Positions 13,801 to 28,800 of a stretch of DNA of 64,000 nucleotides are shown here, in pieces. Both the position numbers and the translations under genes were made by a program. The number at the start of each line of letters is the position of its first letter. Within the stretch, counting starts at the first letter, position 1. Under the pieces are notes generated by a model. The model had not been told where the DNA came from. It searched no databases and saw only the letters and a list, made by a program, of their open reading frames with translations. This DNA is from Rotaria sordida (lineage: Eukaryota; Rotifera; Eurotatoria; Philodinida; Philodinidae), in the NCBI GenBank assembly GCA_905250125.1, contig CAJNOL010000583.1:57301-121300 (forward strand), in the 5' to 3' direction.

Positions 13801-16800
13801 AATATATATACACATCAGTATAAATTTTCCAATTGACCTTTTGTGGTTCATTGGTAATTTTGAGACCAATTTGTAAAATAGAAATCGGAAAATCTATTGT
13901 TGGTGAAGAACTTAACCACAAACGAAAATCACTATGAACAGCAGCTGTTTGTAATTGTTCAACAATTTTATCTAATTCAGGTAACCAACTAATTGATAAA
14001 TGACAATTTGCAAAAAATACCCAATGACCCTTTAAATATATACTTTTATTTCTTCATGTTCGCAATATTTTTCTTCCTACTTTTTTCATGCCTGCTTCAA
14101 GTAATTTTCTTGCTCTTGGTGCTTGTCCTTGTCCTAATGAAAGTGTATAATATCGAGATTTTGCCATCATTTTATCTTCGGCTAATTGTTGTAATTTTGG
14201 TGCTGGATCAACACCTGGTGATAAAAGAAAAATTAATGGTGAACGTTTATTAGATTCTTCAAGAATAGTATTTAATTGAAGAATAGGTGGTTCAACAAAT
14301 TTTGATCCAATATTATGTGTAACAAAATTTAATACACAATGTGTAATACGATCAGGACGTAAACAACGAATAATAAGCATACGACCAAATTCTGTTATTA
14401 AAGAATCAATAGTACTCGGTAATGATGCCTTTTCAGCTTCTTCTGATGTGTACCTTACATAGAAAATGAAAATTAAAAAAAAATAAAAATGAATGTACAT
14501 TAAACCTCGGATCGACTCTCGACAAGTTTTATTTTCAATCAAATAAAATTGTACACGGAAAAAAATATAGTTCGACATTTTAGTAGTAAATTTGTCGGTT
14601 CACTATCAAGTTTAGTAGTATTAAGGTCATGCGCAAGATGGTACCTATTGCTATTGATAATATCGTCATTGCATGCCAATTTTTAGGAATGTAAACAAAG
14701 AATAAACAATAGTCAAACGAAGTTACAACATGATATTTGTTAAATCTTTGTTGAGATTTCAATCGTCTATAAAATTCATTCATTCAAGGATGCTGTTCGC
14801 TAGCTGTAACAGTATATACAGGTACTACACTCAGTAATATTATTCTGTCTTTCATGACGTCTTACCTCTTAAAATAACATAGAACATTTTTCTAGTACAT
14901 CTCATTCGATAGCTATTTTTAAGAACTGCAAAACTTGATATTTTTCTAACTAGCTACTTTACAGACAACCAAGTGGATTGTTTTCAAAACTTGATTTTAT
15001 GCTTTTTTTTTAGCTAATGTGTAAGAGATTTCAGTCAGAAAAAAATTCAACTTGAGTGAAAACTAGTATGATATTCTGAGTCAGCATAAAAAACTAATTC
15101 ATTTTATGTAAAATTTAGACATTGTCTTGAACTTTTTTTATACTAGAAATTTTTGTCCTGATGGCTCTCAGTATCTAGCGAAAAAGTAAACTCAACGATA
15201 AACAGTACTTTTATTATTTTAAATATCTGCTATTTTATGACCTGATAACTTTAAAAAACTTCCGAAGTTCTTTTATATTCTCCAAATGGCTTTTGATAAA
15301 ATTCATTTTTCAGCTGGAATTTGTGAAGGGACAAAGAGTAAATTTTCTTGTAAAAAAACAAAGTTCAAGGAAATGTTTAAATTATAAACAAAACAAATCA
15401 ATTTTTCGTGCTGAGTGTAAATATCATATTAATTTTGACTAGAATTCAACTTTGCTGAGCAAAATCTTCTAAATATTAACTAAAAAGGCACAAAAACATG
15501 TTCCAAAAAGTCTGTTAAGTGAGTAGTTGGTTTTCAAGTTTAGAAAATAATTAAATTTTGTAGCTTTTGAAAATACCTAGCAAATAAGCTATACTAGAAG
15601 AATGGTCGATGGCATTTTAAAAGGAAATATGTCTCAACATGTAGAGCTGTATTAAAGAATGTAGCATCTCCGTGTGTTGTTGTAGTAGGCGAAACAATAC
15701 AGTTAAATGAATGAATCTGATAGAAGATTGAAGAAATGATTATTGAACTTAGCGACAACAACTGCCTATTTATGGATCACCTTCAGTTTGCTAAACTCAA
15801 TGGTGTATTATTAAACTTAGTGTTAAAATATCGACCTATTCTGCTGATTTCATCGCATATACAATTTCATTTGATTAGTAATAAAACTTGTAGTAAACCG
15901 ATTTGAAGTGTCAGGCATCGTTGTTCTTTGAATACGAATTAAAATATTTATTTACCATTCTTTCCAATCTTTAGGAAATTGATCAAATGAATCACGTAAA
16001 AATCGATAATCAGGTATACGAATAAGTTCACTCATTTGATCCCATCGTGTTTCATTTAACCATGTTGGAAATGGATTAGAAAATTGAGTTTCACGATCAA
16101 TTGTTAATGTATTAGCACGTATAAAAAATTGATATTCTTCATGATTTATTCGATTTTCAGCATCCATAAGTTTAGTACATATATGAAATGAAAAAAGAAG
16201 TTTATGACGTTCAAAAAGGCCCTAAAAAAAATTTTAAACAAACAAACAAATACAAGAAAATTTTCGTTGTATTTTTTTTTTGTTCAGCTTACTCGACATC
16301 CATATTTATATACAGCATAAGTATGATAATCATTTAATTTTTCAATACGTTCATTTAATTTTAATGATCTTGGACTTTTTTCAATAGATAAAATAAATAA
16401 TTGAATATATGCATCAAGTGAATATTGATACATTGGATCAATTGATGTTAAATCTTGTAAAACAAAAAAAAGAATAGCTGCTCGTTGTGCAACTAATCGA
16501 TAATTTTCTCTTGTTAAATCAATTTTTATTTCTAAATCTTCATTTATTTTTAATGTTTCATCAATATCTTTTTGTGATTGTTTAGATAAATCTAATGCTT
16601 GAAATACTTTTAAATTTTCTAATAAACTTCCTTCGGTTTCAGATAAAAGACGAAGAAATTCTTCTTCTAAAATTTCTTTTTCTTTATGTTTATTTGATAT
16701 ATTAACAATACAATTATCTTTTGAATTTTCTAAATCAGGCTTTTCTTTTCGTACAACAATACCTTTTGAAATTAAAAAAAAACGCACAAAAAATTTTTAG

Positions 16801-19800
16801 AAAATTAATAGTTAATCGAAAAAAAAAAGATTTTATTTACCAAGTAATTGTTCTTCTAAACCTTGTTCTTTTATAGCAAAGTTAATTATATTAATTTTTG
16901 AATATATTTCTGGTTTATATCGTGGATTAGAAAGACGTGTTGATAAATAAAAACGAAATGATGGATTATATTCAATTTCTCTATCACCTAATTGAAGAAT
17001 TAAATTAGAATTTATATCATGATTTTTTCTTATTGATTTTATTAATATTGGATTTAATGTTTGTGGTATATCTTCATGTATATTTTGACATAAACATGGT
17101 CGACCTATTTTAATACATTCTTCAATTATTTTCATATAATCACCAATTTGTAAATCAATTATTTTTAATCCATTAGATTTTTCCATTTGTTTTATCCATT
17201 TTGTTGCTTGACTTTGAGGATCGATAACTGAACAAAACAAATAAAAAAATGAATTTCTGAATCATTTTGAGGATATGTATATTTGTTTTTCAAGTAATAA
17301 AAAGTAAGAATTATCGAAAATACTATATCTATCTTAACAAACTATAAAATATCATCTATGATAAAAGTGTTGTATGGCTGTAAAACAATACAAAATTGGA
17401 ATTCTATAGTGTTTTATCTAGATTTTCTCTTCCGCAAGGCTAGCTCAATCTTCCGAGGGACATCGTTCCTTCAGTCCTCATATTGGATAAAACATTGATT
17501 CTATAAATGAACGTATATAATCTTTAAGTTTGAATTCTTAAAAAAATTCATCGATAAATCTTTTTCCTTTAAATTATCTTCTTGAACTCAGCACTGCATC
17601 ATCGACATGAAATTACTAAAAAGGACCATGTTTTGCCAAAGTTGAGAAGATTACTCTAAGATAAAATGCTCGAATTTATTCATTCGAAATTTCCGTGAAA
17701 CACGATCTAAAAGAAATGTTGAAGTGTACGGGTAATAATTTAGACGCTCCTCCTCCTCCTCCATTACATACTGTGTATTAATATCAATAACATGTCGTTA
17801 TAATATATGAACGACTTCCTTGCTGTATTTCCAGAGTATTAAGTAAAATGATAGTGAAGAAATGTGTCTCAAAATAGATGGAATAAAATAATCTCTCTAT
17901 GATTTGCAACAACAGCTACGTCGTGTTTTACATTTTAATTCCACACAGATTGCGCTAACAGCTTTTTTAAAGGTTTTTATATATCCTACGTCGATAAATG
18001 TCATTTGTTTTGAATAATAACAAAAATAAATGGTAGTCATCAGACAAACTCAAGCGTTATTTTGTGAAAAGAAGAGGTCTAATTATCTTTTGTCACATTT
18101 CGAATATTATGATATCGTAATAGTGATAACATCGAAGGTTGTGCTACAGTTTGACATTCGTCGATCACCTTGTTTTGTTGGCAAAGCTGTAAAAATCATA
18201 CTTTTTTAGTGGATCAAAAAAAGGATTGCTAAGTGCGTTGCCATAATGTTTTTAGTGATAATTCTTTGCAAAGAACAAGCTTTCAAAAAAAAAACAAATT
18301 TCACTATCGTGAGATCTGTTGTCTTATCTACAAATACAAATGGAAATATTTTGTTCAGAGCGAGAAAATTTCCAGGAACGCGAAAATTTTCGAATAACTT
18401 GAATGAAAAAGAATGCTTGCGGATGGATGCATTACCACGACTTCCTATTCTTGTAGAATTGTCACAGTTCATTCAAATGAAACAAAAATTTTAGTTAAAC
18501 TAGAACTTATATATCTCTTGCTGCAATAAGAGTTTCAGCTGTTTATCAGATTAAATCGCTAACAGACTGATCTACTATCATCCTTTGAAAGTTGAACATT
18601 TTTTAACAATTATTTTTCGTTATCTGAAAATTTTATTCAATCAATAAAAAGCTTACATAATGGATAAGATAAAGTACGTGTTGCTAAAATAGCATTTTCT
18701 GTTGAGAAATTATCACGTGGTAAACCTTGAATATTCCATTCACGAATAATACTTGGTGTTGTCATAAAATTGGCGAAATTAAAATCAGTTTTAAAATGAA
18801 TTCCATTACGCATTAATTCTTTTTCCCAAATCTATTATAGAAAATTTTGTAAAACAAAAATAAATACGAAAATCAAATTTTTGTTTTTATCTAAAATTTA
18901 CTTGATGTATAATTTCATCTCGATAATTCGACAAAAATGGACCCATATATGATAAAAATGCACAAGCAAGAAGACTATTTCCTAGAAGATTATCAAGATT
19001 TTCTTTTAATTCATTTGATGTCATATCCCATATAGTTCGTTTTTCAGCAACACCATCTAATAATTTTGTTGCTCGATCTAAAAACATTGCTGTTTCATCA
19101 GCATTTCGTTGTAGAATATCTTTTTCTTTGATTTTTAATTCATAATCTAAACGTAATTTTTCAATTTTTGTTTGAATATTTAATAATTCATTTTTTGATT
19201 GTTCTAATAAATTTTGTTTTTCATTTAATTCAAATAATGCTTTATGATAACGTTCTTTTTTTGGTTGTACAATACGATAAACACGTGCATAAGATTCAAT
19301 GGCACGTATCCAAGTACATAATGCACTAGCAGCACTTGATACACTTTTCAATTTTTCAGGAACTAATTCCATATCATTAATAAATGGTTGCATACGACGA
19401 AGTGTTCGATCTGTTATATCATCTTTAGGAAATTTCTAGAGACAAATTTTATTATTATTAAACTAAAATTTATAACTAACAATGAGTGTTTTGATAAAAT
19501 CTACATTAGCCAAATCTTTCTTTGCTTCTTCCCATGTATCTTCTTTGCCCTCTAAAACATAAGAAATTAGTGATATTTTACAATATATCTTGTTTAAAAA
19601 ATGAATCTATATGGATTGATAATGTACTTCTAATTAATTTACAATAGGCATGCATTGAACTCTAAGATTCGGCCTTGATTGCTGCCATTTTCAGTTAATT
19701 AAGATACCAATAGAAAGTATTTCAAGATTAACTATGGTAGATCTACATACAGTAAAATAAATCATGTAAAAACTGAAGAGTTACAAACATCCTAAAAGAA

Positions 19801-22800
19801 AATCAACGATACTTAGAAATAACTGAATCTTAGAATACTTCTATGATTATACATATAGCAGAAAAAATGCTTGAACAATCATCTAAGTACTGGGCACTGT
19901 CAGAAGTCTTTAAATAGTTCTTGAACCAAAGTACAGATTCAGCGCATGCATAGTTTACGATCTTAATGCAGTCTGTTCGATGTAAAACAATTCGACACTA
20001 ATTGAAAATGATTTTGCATTAATAGATCAAATAGGAATGAAATTTCAAATATTTGCAAATTAAGCGAAATTATTATTTTGCTCCAATGACAATAGATCGA
20101 AGATGTACACCGAACTTAAAAATGAAGCCTTGACAATACGGAGAGCGATGACACTCATCGTCAGGAAAGTATTTTTGGCGAGCGGAACAGTCGCCTGGTG
20201 ACCGTGCCTAACAATAACTGGAGAAATATTTTTTGCCAATTATTTTTTCTCATATTTGTGGCACTTTAATATTTCTTAAGAAATAATGTTACATTTTTAA
20301 ACACTTACATTTTAGCAACAGTATACATTTAAAAATGCCACGAAAGAATATTCAATTAGGCAAGATATAATCAACTATAATTACCTGTTTATAGAGTGCT
20401 CGTTTCAATCTTAACATGTTTCCTTCAGCGTTTGATTTACATTCTTTTCTTAAAAAAAGTTCTAGCGATAGAGTTAAACAGTTGTTAAGATAAAGATGCA
20501 ATCGCCAAAAAATGAGCTATGCTTGCTGTCCGAGCATAGATCGGTCATTTCAATAGGCAATGTTAAACGAGTAGAAAAAATTCAAATCAATATACGGTTG
20601 ATCTTTCTTTTATCAATAAAATGAAATGAGAATCGAAAATAATGAAATAATTCATTTCTTATCTTAGAAAACAAATATTTACAATCGTTTTTCTTTAAAT
20701 ACTATTCAAATAAGTTCATTATACTTTCTGCAAATTCAACATACTTAAAATCATCAATGCTTTCATCACTTTTTCTACTTGACTTGGTGGATGTACATAT
20801 GCTTTTACTTCGCCAATATCTCGTTTCGTTAATTGTTCTAATGCTTCATTTGCTTTAATTAATAATGGTTCAACTTCAGTTAATTCTTCATGTGCAGTTG
20901 CTGCTATAGTTTGACATCGAATTTCTTCTTCACCAATACGTGCACCAAATGCTTGTACTTGCTATTGAAGATTTTTTTTTTCTATTAATTAAATATACAA
21001 AAAAAAAACGATGATCATGATTTACTCGTTCTCGTTCACTAGCACTATTTTTTTGTTCAACAATTTTTTCTAAAAAATCTTCACATTCTCGTTGTAATTG
21101 TGCCACAAGAATTTTTTTCTTTTCTAATTCTAATGATATTTCAGCTACTTTTTCTCGAGTTTCGGCTACTTTAATAATACCCATATGAAGACGATTGTAT
21201 TCATGTTGAATTTTTACTTTTTCTTCTTCGAACAAACTTGAAAAAAACAAAAAGGAACTTTTTTTAGCAGAAGGAAAAAAATATTGTTAAGTTGATACCG
21301 GCTATAATTACTAACAAATTGAAGATAATTTGTTGGTGTAATATAAATTTCTCGACGAAGTTCATCTTTCATTCGAGTTGCTAAAGTTTTTGATGAAAGA
21401 TGAATAAAAGCACAAAGATCAGCTAATGTACGATGAGTCTATGACAAAAATAAAGAAATCTCAAATGTTATAAAATTTAAAAAAGATCTTTACTATTTCC
21501 TTATGTTCTAATCCAAAATTAGATTTTGTCAAAAAATAATGAGCTACATCAATTAAAGCTTCATGTGGCCATTCAGAAAAATTAATCACAGTTGTGCAAT
21601 TAACTAATGCTGGATACATTCGAATATAATTTCTAGGAAATCATATTTAATATATGTTTTTACTATTTAAAAAATCGATTTAACCTACCTAAATGTTTCA
21701 CCAAATGGACTCATACAAATAGCTATGTGTAAGTTAGATTTGACTCGATTGTAAAAAAATTGCATAATATTAAGATTTGTATCAAGTATACCTTGTTGAT
21801 TGATTGTAGAAGATAGTTGATTACGAATCTATTTATTATACAAGAGCATTTCATCAGTTTTGAGGTGTAATAAAATTTGTTTACATTTAAATAGGAACTA
21901 ATCTCTAACCAAATGTATCTAAATTGGCTTTGAGTACAAATGTTCGCTGATCTGAAATGCTCTGTTCGAACAATTCTTTCGCTCTATGTTTTATCTAGAT
22001 TTTCTCTTTTGGAAGGATGAATATCAATTTTTAGGAGTGCAAACATATAGTGCGTAGTACAGCAGCCACAAACTTCGGGAGGCCAACCCGATCGTCGGAG
22101 GAGCGCTGTTCTCGCAGCCCTCATGCTGGATAAAACACTACTTTCGGTCATTTGATCTGTACTTCGAACTGGGAATTGATACACTCCCTAATAATAATAA
22201 AAATACAGACATGAGAATATTATGATAAATTTTCCCATATCGGTCAACATGAATTTTTTAAAGATTCTTTTTTTCTCAATAATAGGCTGAAAATATTTCA
22301 GGACTAAAAATACAACGGGATGATAAACACAAAAAAAAGACTTTATATGAATGATGGCGTATACGTTACAGTTATTAAAAGCGTTACTTGTAAAGAAATT
22401 CAACGAAGATTTCAAGATAAAATGGATTCAAAACAAAGATTATATTACAAACTAGTGATTAATTATTTTATGATCAATGTATGAGAAACATTCAAGAAAA
22501 AAGTGCAAGGAAAATAAGTTTCAAGTTTTAAACAAATAAAAATTAGATTAAACAAAGAATCGAAAAAATAATTGATTGAATTCTTATGAAAGTGAGTTAG
22601 CGAAGTAATAAAAAAATGATAAACAAACATTTGGTTAGCAATTAGTCGCAGCTTGTATTTTATCGAGCCTTAAAACTTATGAAACATCGTATATGTCTCC
22701 GATAACAAAATCAAAATATAAAATAAAAAAATATTAAACCTCTTGAATATCTTCATTACGAAATAAATTTGGTACTTCACCAGTATGTAATAATGCATTG

Positions 22801-25800
22801 ATATCTTCAAGAAAGAAAGTATCGATAATTTGTGTATCAATAAATAGAAAAACAGCTTCACGATTTGATATAGAACATAATTTCATTAAACGGCGCAAAT
22901 CTAAATATGTAAAAATATTTATCGTGATCAACAAATATGAATAAAAACAAATCATTTAAAGTGCTTCTCATAAGATATATCTTATTTTTCAATCGACAAT
23001 CAAAAATTTTCGTGATCATCTCTAATCAGCAATGTTACATTAAACGAAACATTTTTGATTATCTGTTTGATATCATTCGAAATATAGAAATTATGTTGTC
23101 TGTATTAATTAACATAAAAGATGAAAATTTTTTCTTTTATTAGATAAAAGAAAAGAAAAAAATTTTAATACCTTCTTTAAATTCTCCATAACCATAACGT
23201 CGTCCAATTTCAATTTGAAACATAACAATATCACAAATAAATGCTGCTAAACGTACTAATGATTGACGACCACTACCTCCAATACCTAATAATAGTAAAT
23301 TGCCACGTGGTCGTCGTAATACACGTATAATTCGACATATATTAAGTATAGCATCACGAAACATAACTAAATCCATAGATAACATTAATGGAGTTTCATT
23401 ATATCGTTGAATAGTTTGTTCAAGAAATAATTTTAATTTATCATAATCACGAATTTCCTATACGAAGGAAAAGAACGTGGAAAAAAAAGGAATTAAAAAT
23501 TCTTGTACAACCTCATAAACACCATCTTGTCTCATAATATCGGAATAGATTGGAGGTTCTCGATTATGACATACATTATGATAAACTTGATCAAAATAGA
23601 AAGCTAATTTTTCACTTAAGATTTTAATAAATAATTCATGATCATTATTTGTCATAAATCGATCAGAATAAACTCGATGTGCTTCATGAATCCATAAACG
23701 AAGAAATTCAACTTTATTTGTTATTATTGTTTTATGACATAATAAAAGACCTTCAAACATACGTGATATATCACGCATATTAAATGTCTAAAAATAGAAA
23801 TTTTCTTAAATCGATAATTAAACAAAAAAAACCTGTTAGCGCAATCCCTGTGGGATCATAATGTGAAACACAATATAGCTGCTGTTGCTAATTTCAGAGA
23901 GATTGTTTTATTCGATCTATTTTTGGGACATATTTCTTCACTATCCTCCTCCAGAAATGCAATAAGAACTTAGTAACGGCACGTTATTGATATATGATCA
24001 TTGGTCGTATATCAACACCGTCTGTCATAATCTATGATGTGGGAGGAAGGAAGTGTTTCAAATGAGGAAGCTACCCCAAATGACACCCACTGTTTGAGCT
24101 CACGCTGGACCCACATGCAGGTCTCATTGGAACCAGCAAAAGCCTAAAAGGATTCGTTCTCATGGGCCTTTGTCGCCGAGTTATGATCGGTTTACTGGAT
24201 TTTCGATTTACTTGCAGGTAGTTCACAAAAAAATCGAAAGACGAAATTTCAGTCTAATATTTTGTCTATAGATGCATCTAATGATTCTTAGAATATCCTG
24301 AAAGTTTCAGCCAAAAAGCATGGTTTTTCGTCAAGATATTGAATTTTCAAAAATAGCCCTTTCTCACAAAGATCGAGTTTACTTCAAAACTGAATAAGTC
24401 GACGAAGAAACACTCTTTTCGGCTGAGACTTTAAGGATATTCGCAGAGTCATTAGATCTATCTGTAGGCAAAATATTAGACTGAAATTTTCTCGTTCGAT
24501 CTTTTGTGAACTACCTACAAATGAATCGAAAATCCGGTAAACCGGTCATAACTCAGCATCAAAAATCAATAGGGTGAACTCCCTTTTAGACTTTTGCTAT
24601 TCTCACTGAGACCTATGTGTAGGTCAAATATAAGCTCAAACGGCTGCTGTCACTTAGGATAGTATCCTTGCAAGGTGTCTGTCACGATCTGTGAGAGGAG
24701 AATGGAGACATTGAAGGCGATTATCCCTCTCTTTCGAAATATTTTTCGTATTTCTTAGTAGAAAACTTCAAGAATGAAGCGATACGATTTCTAACAAACT
24801 TCAAAACATGTTTTGTGACTATGATCGTTCCGTTTTCCCGAGATCATAGATCCACCACCGGAGAATGGGTTCAAATTTTTACTCCTGTACTGCAATACTT
24901 CTTTTAGATCGTGTTTCACAAAACAATTTCTTTATTTTTACATAATGAATTTTCGTTGGTGTTGGTAAATATTTTTTTTCAATTGTTTGATAAAGATCAA
25001 TAGTTGCTTTTGTTATTGTTTGATCAAGATATTTAATATCATCATCAAAAGACTGTAGTTTTTGACTAAGCATTGTACCAAATATTCGACAGATTTCATG
25101 TTCCTAATTGATTATATTTCAAATAGAAAAAGAACAATAAACAATATAATAAAATTTTTTTTTGTGTCTGGTATTCATACGAATGGAAATGTCATATTGA
25201 TGAGATTAAATCGACTTTGTAACCGTTGTGATATCTGGTGACGACCACCACCCGGTGGACCCATTGCTGTCAGTAGACACATATCCTTTTATTTATAGAC
25301 AGAATAGTATAATCGAAATTGATTTTTTATAACTAACTTTAATAAATTTCACGCCTTGTGTTTTTCGATCATACCAAAATTCATAATCGACCCACATTCG
25401 ACTAATTATTAAAAGAAAATTATTTTTCAAATAACAAAAAACTAAAAATTTATTTCGATATTTTTTACATTAATTCAAGCGATGGTTGAGAACTATATGT
25501 ATCCTAAAGAAAATTATTTTGTTTTTGTTTTTTTTATAATCATTGTCAATTAATTTTACTTTATTTGGCATATTCATATCATCAATCAATGTAATCATCT
25601 TTTTTCCATTCATCGGAACATATATAGTTTTAGTTCGTTTTTCTAAATTTATTTCAAATATATCTTGTAACATTTTTGATGTTGTCTATTCGATTTCAAA
25701 GAAAAAAAAACATATTAATCTTTTCGAAATAAAAGAAATACGTGATTTCATATATTTACTTGAGCAGACATATGAATAATGAGTATATTAAATAAAGTCG

Positions 25801-28800
25801 AATCAAGTTTTTTAAGAACATTTTCAGCTATTGTTGTTTTACCTGTACCAATAGCACCAACAAGTAAAACTTGATGTTTATTAAGTAATAAATTATGAAT
25901 TAAATATTCATAACGAATTGTATCAACAGTTGGTACAATCATTTTATAAAATGGAATTCTGTATTAAAATATAAAAAAACATTAAAGAAGATCAAACGTC
26001 CCTTGCACATAGCAGTGCATTTATCTCGGTGACATTGGAACATAGAATTAAGGAAAATCAATATGATCATCGTGTAGAGCAATACCGATAGTATGCAAAA
26101 GCGTAGGTTTTATGTAGCTTCATATATCTTATAGAGAAAAAAATGGTGTTAAAGAGACAACATTCAGAATCGGATAAAATGCATATTCGTCTTACGTTTT
26201 TATTTTCACATATAAACAAATAGTTTCTTATCGAAACTAATTACATGCTCTAAAACTGATTGGAATAACACTGAATATGCACCTCATGCTTTCATAACAG
26301 AATTTTTACGTTGTTGGAAGAATGATGAAAAATATTTTGGTATCATTGCTTTTTTAACAGATGAGGAAATTACTTCAAATGACACCCATCGTTTGAGCTC
26401 ATACTGAATCCACAGGCAGATCTTAGTAAGAATAGCAAATGCCTAAAAAGATTCATCCCGATTGGCCTTTGGCGCCGGGTTATAATCGATTTACGAGGTT
26501 TTTAATCCAAAATTTTGCTGATAGATAGATCTAATGACTGTTAGAATATCCTGAAAGTTTCAGCCGAAAAGAATGCTCCTTCCTCGAGTTATTAAATTTT
26601 CAAGTAGACTCAATTTTTCGATAAAGGATTATTGTTAGAAATTCAATATCTTGATGAAGAAATATTCTTGTCGGCTGAAACTTTCAGGATATTCGCAGAG
26701 TCATTAGACATATTTATAGGCCAGATTTTGGATCAAAAATTCAGTAAACCGATTACGACTCGCCGCCATAGGCCAATCGAGACGAATCCTTTTAGGCTTT
26801 TCCTGTTCTTAATAAGATCTGCATGTGAATCCAATATGAGTTCAAACAGCAGGTATCATTTAAGAGTAGTTCTCTCGTGAGGAACTATAGTTAATTGTCT
26901 GAAGTTGCGGAAAACATGATTTCGTCACGAAGCCTTTTCCTCTCTCAAAGATGTTCTTTTACATTTTTCAAATTTTCTTTTCTTTCCCATATATAGCGCG
27001 TTATCTAAGCTACGACATTCTCACAAAAAGTTTTCATCCATAGTTTTCATTCAGCTAACTTTTCCAGTTCTTTACATAGAACTCAAACTCGATGCCTTTT
27101 TTTTCAATAGTCTCATCACGGTCTATATTTCAAATAAAAACTTCTAAAAGAAGTTTCGAATCTAATCAAACTTTCAAGATGTATAGAACAATTTAACTTC
27201 GATATATTCTGAAAAATTTCAGTTTTATCCAACTTCATTCTGTTGAGATATTGAAAATACGAAATACAAGAAAAGACATGATTCCATCACAAATCGAACA
27301 GATCGAAAAGTTGAAAAAATTACTCGGAATTATAAATCCATCCTTCTTTAAGTTGTTCTTCCCAATGTATCCATGTTCGATTATTTGTATCAACATAAAA
27401 TTCAAATACCGTATCCTTATTAGGAAATGTACCTAAATCATTCTTCATTGTTTTTTCTTTTGTCATAAGAAAATTTTTACCTTCAGTTTCACGAAAAAAA
27501 ATATCAATCTTTTTTCTTCCTTCATCATTAACACTAGCAGCAATAGACCAAATTAAACAAAATACAAACCACATTTCAATTAAACGTCCTGATATTGTTT
27601 CATTTTCATTTAATTGTATTTGTATTTCATTTAAATACCAAAATGTATCAAATAATCGAGTTAATGAAATAATTCCATTAAGTTCATGAATTGGAATTAA
27701 TTCTTTACAATGGATATGTTTATATTTCATTATAGGTTCTAAATATTTTGTTATACAATTGGAAAATTCTGTTTGAAGATCCTATATTAAATATAGTTTT
27801 CATAAAAATCTGTTTCACATTTTCTTTCTAATCAAACATGAAGATTGTTAAAAAAAACATGAAAGGCTCTATAGAATCTTATTGACTTAATTTTTTAAAC
27901 TAATGTAAAATTCAATTGAGTTTATTTTCCCTTTCGAAACAATGTCTTTATTTTTTTAAAATTCACCTGAGATGTCTTTTGTTTTAACCAGGATTCTAAA
28001 TAAGGTTTCCATCGTAATTTTTCATAATCACAATAGACAATGCCAGCTCGTGAGACAGTTGCTGGTGAAGCTGTTGATAAATCTTCTGTTTCAAATAATA
28101 ATGTGACTTGAGATGGCATTGAAATACGTTCTCCATTAGCTAATGTTAATAATTTATTATCATCCATTAACGAATTCATTGATTCAATCCATGATGTATC
28201 AATAGGAGCATCGAAAAGAATTAATTTTTCATCAGATTTTTCATCTGAAATAATACATGAAAAAAATGAACTACTGAAACAAGATTTTACAACTGGTCAA
28301 TCGATTACTCATCAAAAACTATTGAATTTTTGGTTATCGACCATGTTGATTCTGAATATGGACATGAGAAATCTTTTAAATCTCTACATGCTGTTTTTCA
28401 GATTATAGTGCATATTGATTTGGCCATCAAACAAAAATCTTTTCTGTCGTTAAAAAAATGAGCGCTCAAGTCAAATAATATCATCTTGATGATGTCCACA
28501 TGGAAATGTTTATATTTATATATTGTATGAATTCAAATGGTTGTATGTTCTCCAAAAGAAAAATGATTTACAACGACAAAAAAAAGTTATTGTTTTCTGG
28601 AATATTCAATATATTCTAAAATCAGAACAGATCAAAAAATTCGTTTGTCTGAAAATTAGTATAGGAAGATCTAAGACAATTTCGGAACCAACATGATTGA
28701 TACCCTATAATTCAGTAGTTTTCTTTTAAAAAAGCAATTGAACAGTTAAAACAGTTTCATCGGTAAGTATACACTAACCAGCACAAACTTGTCTCATAAT

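Larger units (their letters stand above)
10866..17240 (-). other. DNAH2: Dynein heavy chain: AAA5-AAA6 and C-terminal domain exons
   Basis: Exons include 16833-17228 ([17 protein letters not shown]), 16290-16760, 15955-16220, 14085-14455 (AAA6 with [13 protein letters not shown]), 13408-13770, 12715-12995 ([15 protein letters not shown]), 11820-11930, 11600-11755, 11345-11535, 11080-11295 and 10866-11010. Order and content follow the DNAH2 C-terminal region without gaps that I could see. Confidence 0.8.
21290..27790 (-). other. DNAH2: Dynein heavy chain: AAA3 and AAA4 exons
   Basis: AAA3 exons include 25748-25963 (VPTVDTIRY, then P-loop GAIGTGKTT), about 25500-25690 ([10 protein letters not shown]) and about 25200-25400 ([12 protein letters not shown]). 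AAA4 includes the exon at about 23458-23800, GIGGSGRQS at about 23245-23275, the exon with FLFIDTQI and EVPNLF (22740-22905), and [10 protein letters not shown] (about 21690-21840). Large introns at 25964-27335, 23803-24942 and 21835-22738 carry repeats. Confidence 0.85.

Noticed and set aside
13993-14253. Hydrophobic plus-strand frame
   Set aside because: Overlaps the AAA6 exon of the dynein gene on the other strand; hydrophobicity comes from antisense reading of AT-rich codons.
22160-22190. Possible tiny extra dynein exon reading [12 protein letters not shown]
   Set aside because: The flanking exons (EDIQE at 22740, then [13 protein letters not shown] at 21835) join in frame and continue the DNAH2 pattern without it.
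26632-26880. 82-codon plus-strand frame in a dynein intron
   Set aside because: Formed by the right arm of an R1 foldback element; no domain.
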